A stretch of DNA of 64,000 nucleotides from Phyllobacterium sp. YR531 (lineage in GTDB: Bacteria; Pseudomonadota; Alphaproteobacteria; Rhizobiales; Rhizobiaceae). This document shows positions 56,431 through 64,000 of this stretch, piece by piece. The position numbers and the translations under genes were made by a program. The notes below the pieces were generated by a model that worked only from the letters and a program-made list of their open reading frames with translations, was not told the DNA's origin and did no database searches. The stretch lies in the NCBI RefSeq assembly GCF_000282595.1, contig NZ_AKIZ01000022.1, forward strand, positions 372,001-436,000, given 5' to 3'. Numbering within the stretch: position 1 is the first letter of the stretch; every line of letters starts with the position of its first letter.

Positions 56431-57278
56431 TGGCGGGCAGGCCAAATAGCCTCAATGGCGGACTGCTGCACCCGGATTGGCGGGAAGTCGGACGCTGGGC
56501 AATCGCCGGAGTTGTCGTGGTAGGTGTCCATGCCGGTGCAGCGCTCGCAATCCACGCTTATCAGCCGGAAGACGAAGGCGGCGATATCGCCGCTCCGATC
56601 ATGCTCGATATGGAGCCCATGCCGGCCCCAGTTGTTGCACAGCCGGTAAAGGAAGAGCCGGCAATCGAGCCGGAGCCGATTGAACCGGAAGTTGCAGAGC
56701 AGGAAGCTGCGACGCCGGAAGCTGTGCCGGAACCGGAGCCGCAAATTGAACCGGTAGAGGAAGTAGCTGAAGCTGAACCGGAACCTGAAGAGGTAGAGCC
56801 GCTCGAAGAGCAGACGGAAGAGCTGGTCCAGTTGCCGGAAGTGGAAGTGCCCTTGCCGGTTGTAAAGCCCCAGCAGGAAAAGCCGAAAAAACCGGTAGAA
56901 AAGAAGGTCGTCCGCAAGGTTGAAAAACCTGTGACCGCGAAGGTCGAGAATGACAAGCCGGTCGAGGAAAAGCGGCAGGCAGCGCCAAGTGCTGCGTCTG
57001 CCCGTCAGGCTCAAAAGTGGAGTTCGAGGGTGCAAGCCTATCTGGTTCGCCGGGCAAAGAATGTCCGATCTTCTGGAAGTAAGGGCACAGTGACTGTCAC
57101 CTTTATCGTGGCGCGCTCGGGCGACATTATCTCGGCACGCATAGTCGGCAGTTCAGGAATGGGTGAAATCGACGAGAAATTGCTTAGCACTGTTCGCAAT
57201 GCTTCACCTGTCCCTTCTGCTCCCGATGAAGTTACGGTATCACGACAGAGCTTCACCGTACCCTTCCGTATTCAGTAA
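56430..57278 (+). CDS. tonB: TonB energy-transducing protein
   Basis: A 282-residue protein: one N-terminal helix (WAIAGVVVVGVHAGAALAI), a long Pro/Glu/Val-rich periplasmic spacer (about 50-190), and a C-terminal TonB domain (VTFIVARSGDIISARIVGS ... SFTVPFRIQ) that contacts outer-membrane receptors. Together with ExbBD it powers uptake of iron complexes or haem. Confidence 0.93.
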   Translation: MAGRPNSLNGGLLHPDWREVGRWAIAGVVVVGVHAGAALAIHAYQPEDEGGDIAAPIMLDMEPMPAPVVAQPVKEEPAIEPEPIEPEVAEQEAATPEAVPEPEPQIEPVEEVAEAEPEPEEVEPLEEQTEELVQLPEVEVPLPVVKPQQEKPKKPVEKKVVRKVEKPVTAKVENDKPVEEKRQAAPSAASARQAQKWSSRVQAYLVRRAKNVRSSGSKGTVTVTFIVARSGDIISARIVGSSGMGEIDEKLLSTVRNASPVPSAPDEVTVSRQSFTVPFRIQ

Positions 57279-57320
57279 GGTACGGTCTCAACAATCAACT
57301 ATCGCCCCAAGGAATGGTCA

Positions 57321-58148
57321 ATGACCGAAAGCGCCGGACAGAACCAGATGCAGTCATCCAATCTTGAGGCAAGCAATGCTTTGATGGAACTGGGCGATGT
57401 GAGTTTTGCCATCGAGTCACGAACATTATTGCAGCCGCTTTCGCTGAAACTGCAATCGCGCCGCGTCACCGGCCTGATTGGTCATAATGGCTCGGGGAAA
57501 TCGACACTGGTCAAAATCCTTGCCCGCCAGCAGCCGCCGAGTTCCGGCACTGTGCGGTTTGAGGGCAAGGCGATTGAGGAATGGGGCGCCAGACCCTTCG
57601 CCCGCAAAGTTGCCTATCTGCCGCAATACACACCGCAAGCCGATGGCATGTTGGTCAAGGAACTGGTGGCATTGGGACGTTACCCTTGGCATGGTGCGCT
57701 TGGTCGCTTTGGCAAGCAGGACCGCGAAAAGGTTGAAGAGGCCATTGAACTGACGGATATTGGCGGTTTTGCCGACCGGCTGGTTGATACGCTTTCCGGC
57801 GGCGAGCGCCAACGTGTCTGGCTGGCAATGCTGGTGGCGCAGGACGCCGAATGGTTGCTGCTCGACGAGCCGATCTCGGCTCTGGATGTAGCCCATCAGG
57901 TTGAAATCCTATCGCTCGTACACCGCCTGTCACGCCAGAAGGGACTTGGCGTCGTGGTGGTCCTGCATGATGTGAACATGGCTGCCCGCTACTGCGACGA
58001 GATTATAGCGCTCCATTCGGGCAAGCTGATCGCACGGGGTACTCCGGACGAAATTATGACCTCCGAAAGCCTTGGCGCCATCTATGGTATCGACATGGAT
58101 GTCATCCGCCATCCATCGTCCGGTGTGCCTGTCAGCTTTGTAAGATAA
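57321..58148 (+). CDS. Iron-siderophore ABC transporter ATP-binding protein (FecE/FhuC-like)
   Basis: A 275-residue ATPase with Walker A GHNGSGKS at 54-61, signature LSGGERQRVWLAMLV and Walker B WLLLDEPISALDVAHQ. These fit the iron(III)-siderophore/cobalamin subfamily. AAGGA precedes the ATG. No permease or binding-protein gene is adjacent; it must work with a membrane unit coded elsewhere, but its position after exbB-exbD-tonB supports an iron role. Confidence 0.9.
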   Translation: MTESAGQNQMQSSNLEASNALMELGDVSFAIESRTLLQPLSLKLQSRRVTGLIGHNGSGKSTLVKILARQQPPSSGTVRFEGKAIEEWGARPFARKVAYLPQYTPQADGMLVKELVALGRYPWHGALGRFGKQDREKVEEAIELTDIGGFADRLVDTLSGGERQRVWLAMLVAQDAEWLLLDEPISALDVAHQVEILSLVHRLSRQKGLGVVVVLHDVNMAARYCDEIIALHSGKLIARGTPDEIMTSESLGAIYGIDMDVIRHPSSGVPVSFVR

Positions 58149-58178
58149 GGCCACTTCCTCGATGCGGCGATTCACGGC

Positions 58179-58649
58179 TTAGTCCGGGAGTGCGAAAACC
58201 TCGGATGTGCTCTTGGCACCGGCGATGGAAAGAACCTCGTAAACCAAGGGTGGTTCTTCCTCGGGCTTTTTCGGATCACGGCAATTATAGACCCGCCAAA
58301 GCCGGCGCATAATATCGCTTTTTATCCGCGACCTCTGTCGCGCTGTGGTATCGGCTTCGATCACGATTGACTTTTCGCTGACCCGTTTGACGATCCAGTT
58401 AATGGAGTAGGTGACGCCTGCATCATCGTCCAGTTCAGCGCTGGCCTGCATCATGAGACGCCCATTGTCTGCGCAATATGTAGGGAACCTTACAACTGCT
58501 TTTTCGCCGACCGGCAAATCACTCAAAAGGCGGATACCGGCTTTCTTGCGAACCTCTTCCTTGTCAACATCAAGCGCAAACTGCGCAAAAGATGCAGAAC
58601 TGGCAGTAATACAGAGGATGAGTGCGAGGGCGATCTGCTTCATGGCCAT
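58179..58649 (-). CDS. Exported protein of unknown function
   Basis: A 156-residue protein with a short signal peptide (IALALILCITASSASFA) and a soluble domain containing two cysteines (YCADNGR, YNCRDP) and a repeat of strands typical of a periplasmic protein. No family recognised. The start at 58649 is chosen for the signal peptide; 58643 is possible. It is convergent with the siderophore ATPase gene. Confidence 0.72.
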   Translation of the reverse strand: MAMKQIALALILCITASSASFAQFALDVDKEEVRKKAGIRLLSDLPVGEKAVVRFPTYCADNGRLMMQASAELDDDAGVTYSINWIVKRVSEKSIVIEADTTARQRSRIKSDIMRRLWRVYNCRDPKKPEEEPPLVYEVLSIAGAKSTSEVFALPD

Positions 58650-58739
58650 GAATGTGTCACAACGCCCGGACCGCAACAATCTGTGCGAAAGCGTTAGTGA
58701 GACATTGCTAGGCGGTCATCTTCGCAAAGCGTTGCTCAA

Positions 58740-59381
58740 TCAGATCTTGCGATTGAAGGCTTCGATAATCAGCTTTGTGCCTAACAGGCCCATGACTGTT
58801 CCTGCGGTGTAATCGAGCCATTTCTTCAGGCGGCCATATAATGCGCGCATGCGGAATCCGGAAAATGTCAGGGCGACGATTGAGTACCATCCGGCTTCGA
58901 CCAGAAAGAGCGATGCCGGGATAGCAAACAATAGCCATTTCACAGGATCAGCAGGCAAGACGGCGGCAAAAATACTGGCATAGAAAATCGAGGTTTTCGG
59001 ATTGCTGAGCTGGGTAATCAATCCGACGAAAAATGCACGTTGCACCGTCATTTCCTTGGCACCATGAACGGATTTTCCTGTGTCCAAAGGCGCTGAAGCA
59101 CCCCGGCATATGCGGTAAGCCATATATACAAGGTAAAGGCCGCCCATCACCTTGAAGGCGAGATAGAGCCATTCGAACTGCATCAACAGCGCGGTAAGCC
59201 CGAGCACTGCCAAAGAAGCAAAGATCAATCCGCCCACGCCCATGCCCAATGCGGAAGCCAGACCATGGGTACGCGAGCTGGACAGCGCAATGCGCGAAAC
59301 AAGAACAAAGCTTGGACCGGGGCTCATGGCACCAATTGCCATTGCCGCGACAATACTGGCGAGAATTGCAAGCGCGTCCAT
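58740..59381 (-). CDS. LysE/RhtB family amino acid exporter
   Basis: A 213-residue, six-helix protein with MSPGPSFVLVSRIALSSSR near the N-terminus and QLSNPKTSIFYASIFAAVLP in the fourth region, standard for LysE/RhtB exporters of amino acids or homoserine lactones. GGAGG precedes the ATG. A perfect palindrome lies 27 bases upstream. No Lrp/LysG-type regulator is adjacent. Confidence 0.88.
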   Translation of the reverse strand: MDALAILASIVAAMAIGAMSPGPSFVLVSRIALSSSRTHGLASALGMGVGGLIFASLAVLGLTALLMQFEWLYLAFKVMGGLYLVYMAYRICRGASAPLDTGKSVHGAKEMTVQRAFFVGLITQLSNPKTSIFYASIFAAVLPADPVKWLLFAIPASLFLVEAGWYSIVALTFSGFRMRALYGRLKKWLDYTAGTVMGLLGTKLIIEAFNRKI

Positions 59382-59407
59382 CGATCATCCTCCAGCGTCA
59401 TGGTGGA

Positions 59408-59424
59408 CACATCATAGTGATGTG
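59408..59424. promoter_or_regulatory. Palindrome before the LysE exporter gene
   Basis: CACATCATAGTGATGTG is a perfect inverted repeat (7-bp arms, TAG centre), 27 bases upstream of the leftward exporter start. It may be an operator for that gene. The rest of the 242-bp gap to 59624 shows no gene. Confidence 0.5.
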
Positions 59425-59623
59425 AGGAGGCTGATTGTCAATGAAGATATCAGCCAATCACCAGCGATATCTCCCGGCTATCGGTCACAACATGGTCGCG
59501 AAGTTGTTGAGGCTGCAACCCTTATGACGGTTCGCACGGATGAACTAGGTGCGATGGTGCCAGTTATGTGTAACACTGACAGGTCCACATTTAGCGAATG
59601 CTTTCTACGAAGGGATGAAAGAG

Positions 59624-61285
59624 ATGGCCGATATCATACTGACAGAGGGCGATGACGTTTGGAATGGCACAGAAGCGCCGGAAACCGTCTATGGACTCGG
59701 GGGAAATGATATCATCAATGGTGGCGACGGGGATGATTATCTCGTCGGCGGCGCAGGGGATGACATCCTGGATGGGGGGGATGGCAAAAATTATCTCGAT
59801 GGGGGCGACGGAAATGACATTTTGCATGTCTCTCAAAATAATTATGCCGCCGGAGGTGCAGGAAACGATCAATACTACCTGCTTGATGCGATTGAAAATT
59901 TAAGCATCGAGATTTACGAAAGCACGGACAAATCGGGTGGCATAGACACCGTTTTCATTGACCCCAATGGATTGGGTTTGGTGACATTCAGCCTTTCTGA
60001 CAAGGGCTATAATAATGCAGTTGAGAATGTAACCATTCTTCCCGGTACCAATGGTAGTGTTTACGGGAACGACCTGGACAATGTGATGACGGGTAATACG
60101 TTCGTCGACAATTTGAGAGGCGGTAACGGGAATGACACGCTGATCGGCAATGGGGGAAACGACTCGCTTGACGGTGGTAATGGCAATGACATCCTCAATG
60201 GTAATGAGGGAAACGATACGCTGTTCGGTAGAGTCGATAATGATGGCCTCTATGGCGGAGATGGTGACGACACATTGTGGGGCGGATTGGGTGACGACAT
60301 CCATGATGGCGGCACAGGCGCGGACATGATGGCCGGTAATGTCGGCAACGACAAATACTATGTTGACAATGTTGGTGACCGCGTATTTGAAGACAGCGTC
60401 GTTGGTATTGATGTTGTTTCAAGTTCAATATCTTTCGCGCTCGGCGGGCAACATATTGAAAACATTCTGCTGACGGGCTCAGCCAGTATCAATGCTACGG
60501 GCAATGCCTTGAACAATTATCTGGTCGGGAATTCAGGCTCAAATATCATAGATGGCGGCGCTGGCATTGATATCCTGCATGGTGAAGGTGGCGATGACAA
60601 ACTTGTCGGCGGTGCCGGTAATGACACGCTGGTTGGAGGGGCAGGCGACGACGAACTGCTGGGCGGCGATGGAGACGACAGTCTGGGCGGCGGCGCTGGA
60701 ACAGACACCATGGCTGGAGGAGCAGGAAACGACAAATACTATGTCGATGATGCGGGCTCAATCATATTGGAAGATAACGGCGCCGGTACAGATGTGGTTG
60801 CCAGTTCAATTTCCTTCGCACTCGGCGGACAGCACGTCGAGAATATCCTTCTGACAGGAACGGGTAACATTAACGCATCAGGGAATGCGTTGAACAATTA
60901 CCTCGTCGGGAATTCGGGTGCTAATATCATCAGCGGAGGCGGCGGCAACGATACTCTTGCCGGTGGGACGGGAAGCGATACTTTCGTATTCAACACAGCA
61001 CTCAACAGTAATAGCAACTGCGATACGATTACTGATTTTAACGTGGTGGCAGATACGATCTGGCTCGACAAGGCAATCTTTACGCTATGGGGAAATGGCT
61101 CTCTTCCCACAGGAGCATTTCACATTGGCGAAGCGGCTGCAGATTCCAACGACCGTATCATCTACAATTCATCCACAGGTGCGCTTTATTATGACACGAA
61201 CGGCTCGTTTAACGGCGGTTCTGTGCAATTTGCCAAATTGAGTGCAGGGTTGGCTTTAACCAGCGCGGATTTCCTCATCGTGTGA
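59624..61285 (+). CDS. RTX-type calcium-binding protein, probable type I secretion substrate
   Basis: A 553-residue acidic, glycine-rich protein without a signal peptide. Clusters of the nonapeptide GGxGxDxLx occur around residues 20-75, 160-225 and 300-370, each repeat wrapping calcium after export. The C-terminus ends ADFLIV, like the D-hydrophobic tails of type I secretion signals. A block of 127 residues occurs twice in tandem (about 240-365 and 365-490), visible as a 381-bp direct repeat in DNA. The C-terminal third also matches the neighbouring convergent gene. ATG at 59624 was chosen for AAGGG and AAGAG in front. No exporter genes are in the window. Confidence 0.85.
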   Translation: MADIILTEGDDVWNGTEAPETVYGLGGNDIINGGDGDDYLVGGAGDDILDGGDGKNYLDGGDGNDILHVSQNNYAAGGAGNDQYYLLDAIENLSIEIYESTDKSGGIDTVFIDPNGLGLVTFSLSDKGYNNAVENVTILPGTNGSVYGNDLDNVMTGNTFVDNLRGGNGNDTLIGNGGNDSLDGGNGNDILNGNEGNDTLFGRVDNDGLYGGDGDDTLWGGLGDDIHDGGTGADMMAGNVGNDKYYVDNVGDRVFEDSVVGIDVVSSSISFALGGQHIENILLTGSASINATGNALNNYLVGNSGSNIIDGGAGIDILHGEGGDDKLVGGAGNDTLVGGAGDDELLGGDGDDSLGGGAGTDTMAGGAGNDKYYVDDAGSIILEDNGAGTDVVASSISFALGGQHVENILLTGTGNINASGNALNNYLVGNSGANIISGGGGNDTLAGGTGSDTFVFNTALNSNSNCDTITDFNVVADTIWLDKAIFTLWGNGSLPTGAFHIGEAAADSNDRIIYNSSTGALYYDTNGSFNGGSVQFAKLSAGLALTSADFLIV

Positions 61286-61320
61286 CAAGGAATAGCGATC
61301 GCCGGATTTATGTAGCCCTG

Positions 61321-61354
61321 AAAAGCCCGGGAATCGCAAGATGCCTGGGCTTTT
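61321..61354. terminator. Bidirectional terminator between convergent RTX genes
   Basis: AAAAGCCCGGG (61321-61331) pairs with CCTGGGCTTTT (61344-61354) with one G-T pair. A-rich left and T-rich right ends give terminating tails in both directions, serving both RTX genes, which end at 61285 and 61369. Confidence 0.8.
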
Positions 61355-61368
61355 GGTCTTCAACACAA

Positions 61369-62571
61369 TCAAATGACCAGAAAATCTGCATTTGTCAGAG
61401 CGAGCCCTTTGGTCAGACTTGCCAACTGCACTGCCGTACCCGAACCGGAGCCGTCGGCATCATAATATAATGCACCCGTGGACGAGTTATAGATGATACG
61501 GTCAGTCGCATCTGCTGCGGACGTTCCGACATGGAATGCGGCGGCGACCAAAGCTCCGGTTGCGCCAAGCGCGGTGAATATCGCATTTTCCAGCCAGACC
61601 GTATCTGCAACGACATTGAAATCGGTGATCGTGTCACGGTTGGCGGCACTGCTGGGAGCGGTGTTGAAAACAAACGCATCGCGACCGTCGCCACCTGTAA
61701 GCAGGTCATTGCCATTGCCACCACTGATAATATTGGCACCGGAGTTGCCAACCAGATAATTGTTCAAGGCATTGCCGGTAGCATTGATACTGGCGGAACC
61801 CGTCAGCAGAATATTCTCTATAAACTGACCGCCGGCAGCGAAAGATACGGAACTCGATACAATATCGACGCCGGCCACATTACCTTCATATACGCGGTCA
61901 CCGGCGTCATCGACGTAATATTTGTCGGCACCTGCACCACCACTCATGCTGTCCGCGCCTGCTCCGCCGTTCAGTGAATTGTTTCCACTATTGCCGATCA
62001 AGACGTTGGCAAGGGCATTGCCGCTGGCATTGATATTGCCGGAACCGGTCAGGGTAAGGTTTTCGACAGGTCCCCTGACGCGTGAGCCATCGGCCAGGCT
62101 AACTGTTACAGAGGCGTAGATCGTATCTATTCCGTTGGTGTTCTCTTCGTTGGCAATGTCATCGGCATGGTCGAAGTGATAGATGTCATTGCCATTTCCA
62201 CCTTTCAGATCATCGAAGCCGGAACCACCGTTCAGTATGTCATTGCCTTCGCCGCCTTCGAGGATGTCATAGTCAGCACCGCCGAGCAGGGTGTCATCGC
62301 CCTGATCACCGTAAAGAATATCCGTGCCGTTTCCGCCGTCGAGAAGATCATTGCCTTCATCGCCCATTAGCCGGTCATTCCCTTCGTCGCCCCAGAGCGT
62401 GTCGTTGCCACTATAACCGACGAGAAAATCCTGACCGGTGCCGCCATAGATAACGTCGTCTGCCGTGCCACCCCCGATCGAGTCATTGCCTCCCAAACCG
62501 TAAATGGTCTGCGGCGTCGTAACGGCGGGATTATAGATATCGTCCTCTTCAGTCAGATAGATGGGCGGCAT
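61369..62571 (-). CDS. RTX-type calcium-binding protein (paralogue)
   Basis: A 400-residue protein with calcium-binding nonapeptides ([21 protein letters not shown] and similar) over residues 25-120 and 205-240. The C-terminal module, from [16 protein letters not shown] to the final ADFLVI, closely matches that of the convergent RTX gene. GAGGAA is spaced 7 bases before the ATG at 62571. Probably exported by an unlinked type I system; possible roles are adhesion, biofilm matrix or S-layer-like cover. Confidence 0.85.
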   Translation of the reverse strand: MPPIYLTEEDDIYNPAVTTPQTIYGLGGNDSIGGGTADDVIYGGTGQDFLVGYSGNDTLWGDEGNDRLMGDEGNDLLDGGNGTDILYGDQGDDTLLGGADYDILEGGEGNDILNGGSGFDDLKGGNGNDIYHFDHADDIANEENTNGIDTIYASVTVSLADGSRVRGPVENLTLTGSGNINASGNALANVLIGNSGNNSLNGGAGADSMSGGAGADKYYVDDAGDRVYEGNVAGVDIVSSSVSFAAGGQFIENILLTGSASINATGNALNNYLVGNSGANIISGGNGNDLLTGGDGRDAFVFNTAPSSAANRDTITDFNVVADTVWLENAIFTALGATGALVAAAFHVGTSAADATDRIIYNSSTGALYYDADGSGSGTAVQLASLTKGLALTNADFLVI

Positions 62572-62719
62572 GGGTGTTTCCTCTGCTGTCAGACGGGGCG
62601 CTTTATAGCGGCACAAGGCACCGAATTTAGCGTCTACTCATCCGGTTCGTAAACAGGCTATAAAAACTATCTCATCGGGTATCCGGTGATCTGCCGTAAA
62701 AGCGGGAAGGAGATGCGTT

Positions 62720-64000
62720 TTGAATCTGCGGCTTCAAATCATTGCGTTAGCGATCATACCGCTGGTTGTCGCTATCTTGTCCGTAACGATATTCATCACC
62801 TGGCAATCCACCAGCCTTGTCAGGAGCAGCATCGACACCTTCGAGCAGAACATGCTGAAATCGAAGGAAACAGAGATCATCAACCTGACAACACTGGCCA
62901 TGTCGGCGATCAACACCACCTATCTCAATGCAGGTGCCGATGATGAAGATGCCAAGCGCAAAGTGACGGAAATTCTCAAAGGGCTCGACTATGGTCAGGA
63001 TGGATATTTCTTCGTGTATGATTACGACGGAAACAGCATTGTCCATCCCCGCCAGGAATTCCGATCGGGGCATAATTGGCTCAATATCACCGATCCGGAT
63101 GGGGATCACGTCATCGCCAACCTGATTGCGGCGGCGAAGGCAGGGGGCGGACTGCATCAATACAAGTGGGAAAAGCCTTCCACCGGGAAACTGGCCGACA
63201 AGCTGTCCTTTGTAACCGGCCTTGATAAGTGGAAATGGGTTCTGGGAACCGGTGCCTATCTTGATGATGTGTTTGCACAAACTGCAGCGGCCAAGGCGGA
63301 ATTGCGCCAGAGTATCGGTAACACTTTCCTGATTGTTGCGCTGGTCGCTGTGCCTGCGACCATCATCGTATTCTCAACCTGCATGCTGATCACACTTCGC
63401 GAGCGCCGTCTGGCCGATACCAAACTCAAACGGTTGACACAGAGGGTCATTGATACGCAGGAGGAGGAAAGGGCTCGCATATCGCGTGAACTGCATGACG
63501 GGATTTCACAAAACCTGGTGGGTGTGCGCTATGCGATGGATCTGGCAAGACGAAAAGTAGCGACGGGATCGGATCAGACCGCAATTGCCATCGATTCCAG
63601 CATTGAAGCGCTGAACAGCGCAATCAAGGAAGTTCGCGGACTTTCACATGGCCTTCGCCCGCGTGTTCTCGATGATCTCGGTTTGGCAGCTGCCCTTACC
63701 GCCCTGTGCAATAACTTTCTCGGGCGGACGGGGGTAGATACGGATCTGACCGCTGCGGGCTTTCTGGATGACCTGAAACCGGAAGCCAGCACAGCATTGT
63801 ACCGCGTGGCGCAGGAAGCCTTCAACAATATCGAACGGCACGCCAAAGCCAGCAAAGTGAGCGTCAGGATATGGAGCGAGAAAGGCCGTGCCCGGTTGTC
63901 TATCACTGATGATGGTGTCGGCTTTGCCAAGGATAGTGCCCATGACAGCAGTGGACTTGGGTTACGCAACATGCAGGAGCGCATGGCCCATTTCGGCGGC
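62720..64000 (+). CDS. Cache-domain sensor histidine kinase, NarL-type (partial)
   Basis: The first 427 residues; the gene runs off the right edge. Helix 1 (residues 5-27), an extracytoplasmic single-cache domain (about 35-190, with DGYFFVYDYDGNSIVHP), helix 2 (about 202-224), then a HisKA_3 domain with H259 in SRELHDGISQNLVG and the ATPase domain with N-box EAFNNIERHAKA, G1 DDGVGF and G2 GLGLRNMQERM. Such kinases sense small organic acids or similar ligands and phosphorylate a LuxR-type response regulator. The start is TTG at 62720, 7 bases after GGAG. A regulator gene may lie just past the edge. Confidence 0.92.
   Translation, partial: MNLRLQIIALAIIPLVVAILSVTIFITWQSTSLVRSSIDTFEQNMLKSKETEIINLTTLAMSAINTTYLNAGADDEDAKRKVTEILKGLDYGQDGYFFVYDYDGNSIVHPRQEFRSGHNWLNITDPDGDHVIANLIAAAKAGGGLHQYKWEKPSTGKLADKLSFVTGLDKWKWVLGTGAYLDDVFAQTAAAKAELRQSIGNTFLIVALVAVPATIIVFSTCMLITLRERRLADTKLKRLTQRVIDTQEEERARISRELHDGISQNLVGVRYAMDLARRKVATGSDQTAIAIDSSIEALNSAIKEVRGLSHGLRPRVLDDLGLAAALTALCNNFLGRTGVDTDLTAAGFLDDLKPEASTALYRVAQEAFNNIERHAKASKVSVRIWSEKGRARLSITDDGVGFAKDSAHDSSGLGLRNMQERMAHFGG

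Noticed and set aside
59690-60960. Tandem repeats that could be read as CRISPR or minisatellite
   Set aside because: They are in frame and encode the GGxGxDxLx calcium-binding motif; spacing follows codons, not spacers.
62686-62943. 85-codon reading frame at the start of the kinase gene
   Set aside because: It is in another frame; the continuous frame from TTG at 62720 encodes helices, cache and kinase motifs.

Overview
The window looks like one stretch of an alphaproteobacterial genome of the Hyphomicrobiales, most like Brucellaceae or Phyllobacteriaceae. Pointers are the hutF-hutIHGUDC layout with a GntR-type HutC, the hemP-hmuSTUV haem locus, a DUF1612 helix-turn-helix protein typical of rhizobial replicons, GC-rich and tightly packed operons, and many 1-4 bp stop/start overlaps. 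The organism is inferred from gene content only. No rRNA, tRNA, CRISPR array, transposase or prophage was seen. Several genes appear to start with TTG or GTG (exonuclease, hutF, hutC, LacI regulator, L,D-transpeptidase, histidine kinase).

Layout. 1-3752: three tandem peptide-binding proteins (OppA family). 3984-6809: photolyase, divergent from a membrane-anchored retropepsin-like protease. 6810-13037: the four-gene ligase-associated repair cluster (DNA ligase and exonuclease facing Lhr-type helicase and PdeM phosphoesterase), then a VapBC-type toxin-antitoxin pair. 13779-15463: YadG/YadH-like ABC exporter. 15669-18953: Fsr-like MFS exporter, bile-acid-symporter-family permease and a NimR-like AraC regulator, tied together by two copies of a 41-bp palindromic element. 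18955-22017: an apparent operon of oxidoreductase, YhhN lysoplasmalogenase, an alkylglycerol-monooxygenase-like membrane hydroxylase and a small membrane protein, possibly an ether-lipid degradation pathway. 22078-25854: metH. 26047-30137: hemP-hmuSTUV haem uptake. 30834-37748: LacI-regulated sugar ABC transporter with a dehydrogenase and a TIM-barrel isomerase. 37859-45910: complete histidine utilisation locus. 46035-51880: ABC importer with a LacI regulator and a GpdQ-like phosphodiesterase, perhaps for phosphodiesters. 51881-54610: short AraC protein, L,D-transpeptidase and DUF1612 protein. 54895-58148: exbB-exbD-tonB plus an orphan siderophore-type ATPase. 58179-59381: periplasmic hypothetical protein and LysE exporter. 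59624-62571: two convergent RTX-type calcium-binding proteins. 62720-64000: the start of a cache-domain histidine kinase.

How they work together. Nutrient capture dominates: peptides, a sugar, histidine, a possible phosphodiester and haem. Most systems sit beside their own regulator with a recognisable palindrome. ExbBD-TonB would power outer-membrane haem or siderophore receptors, which are not in this window. The repair block (photolyase and ligase cluster) forms a second theme. The best candidates for undescribed biology are the putative ether-lipid operon, the duplicated 41-bp control element, the transporter-linked GpdQ-like enzyme and the inverted pair of RTX proteins.
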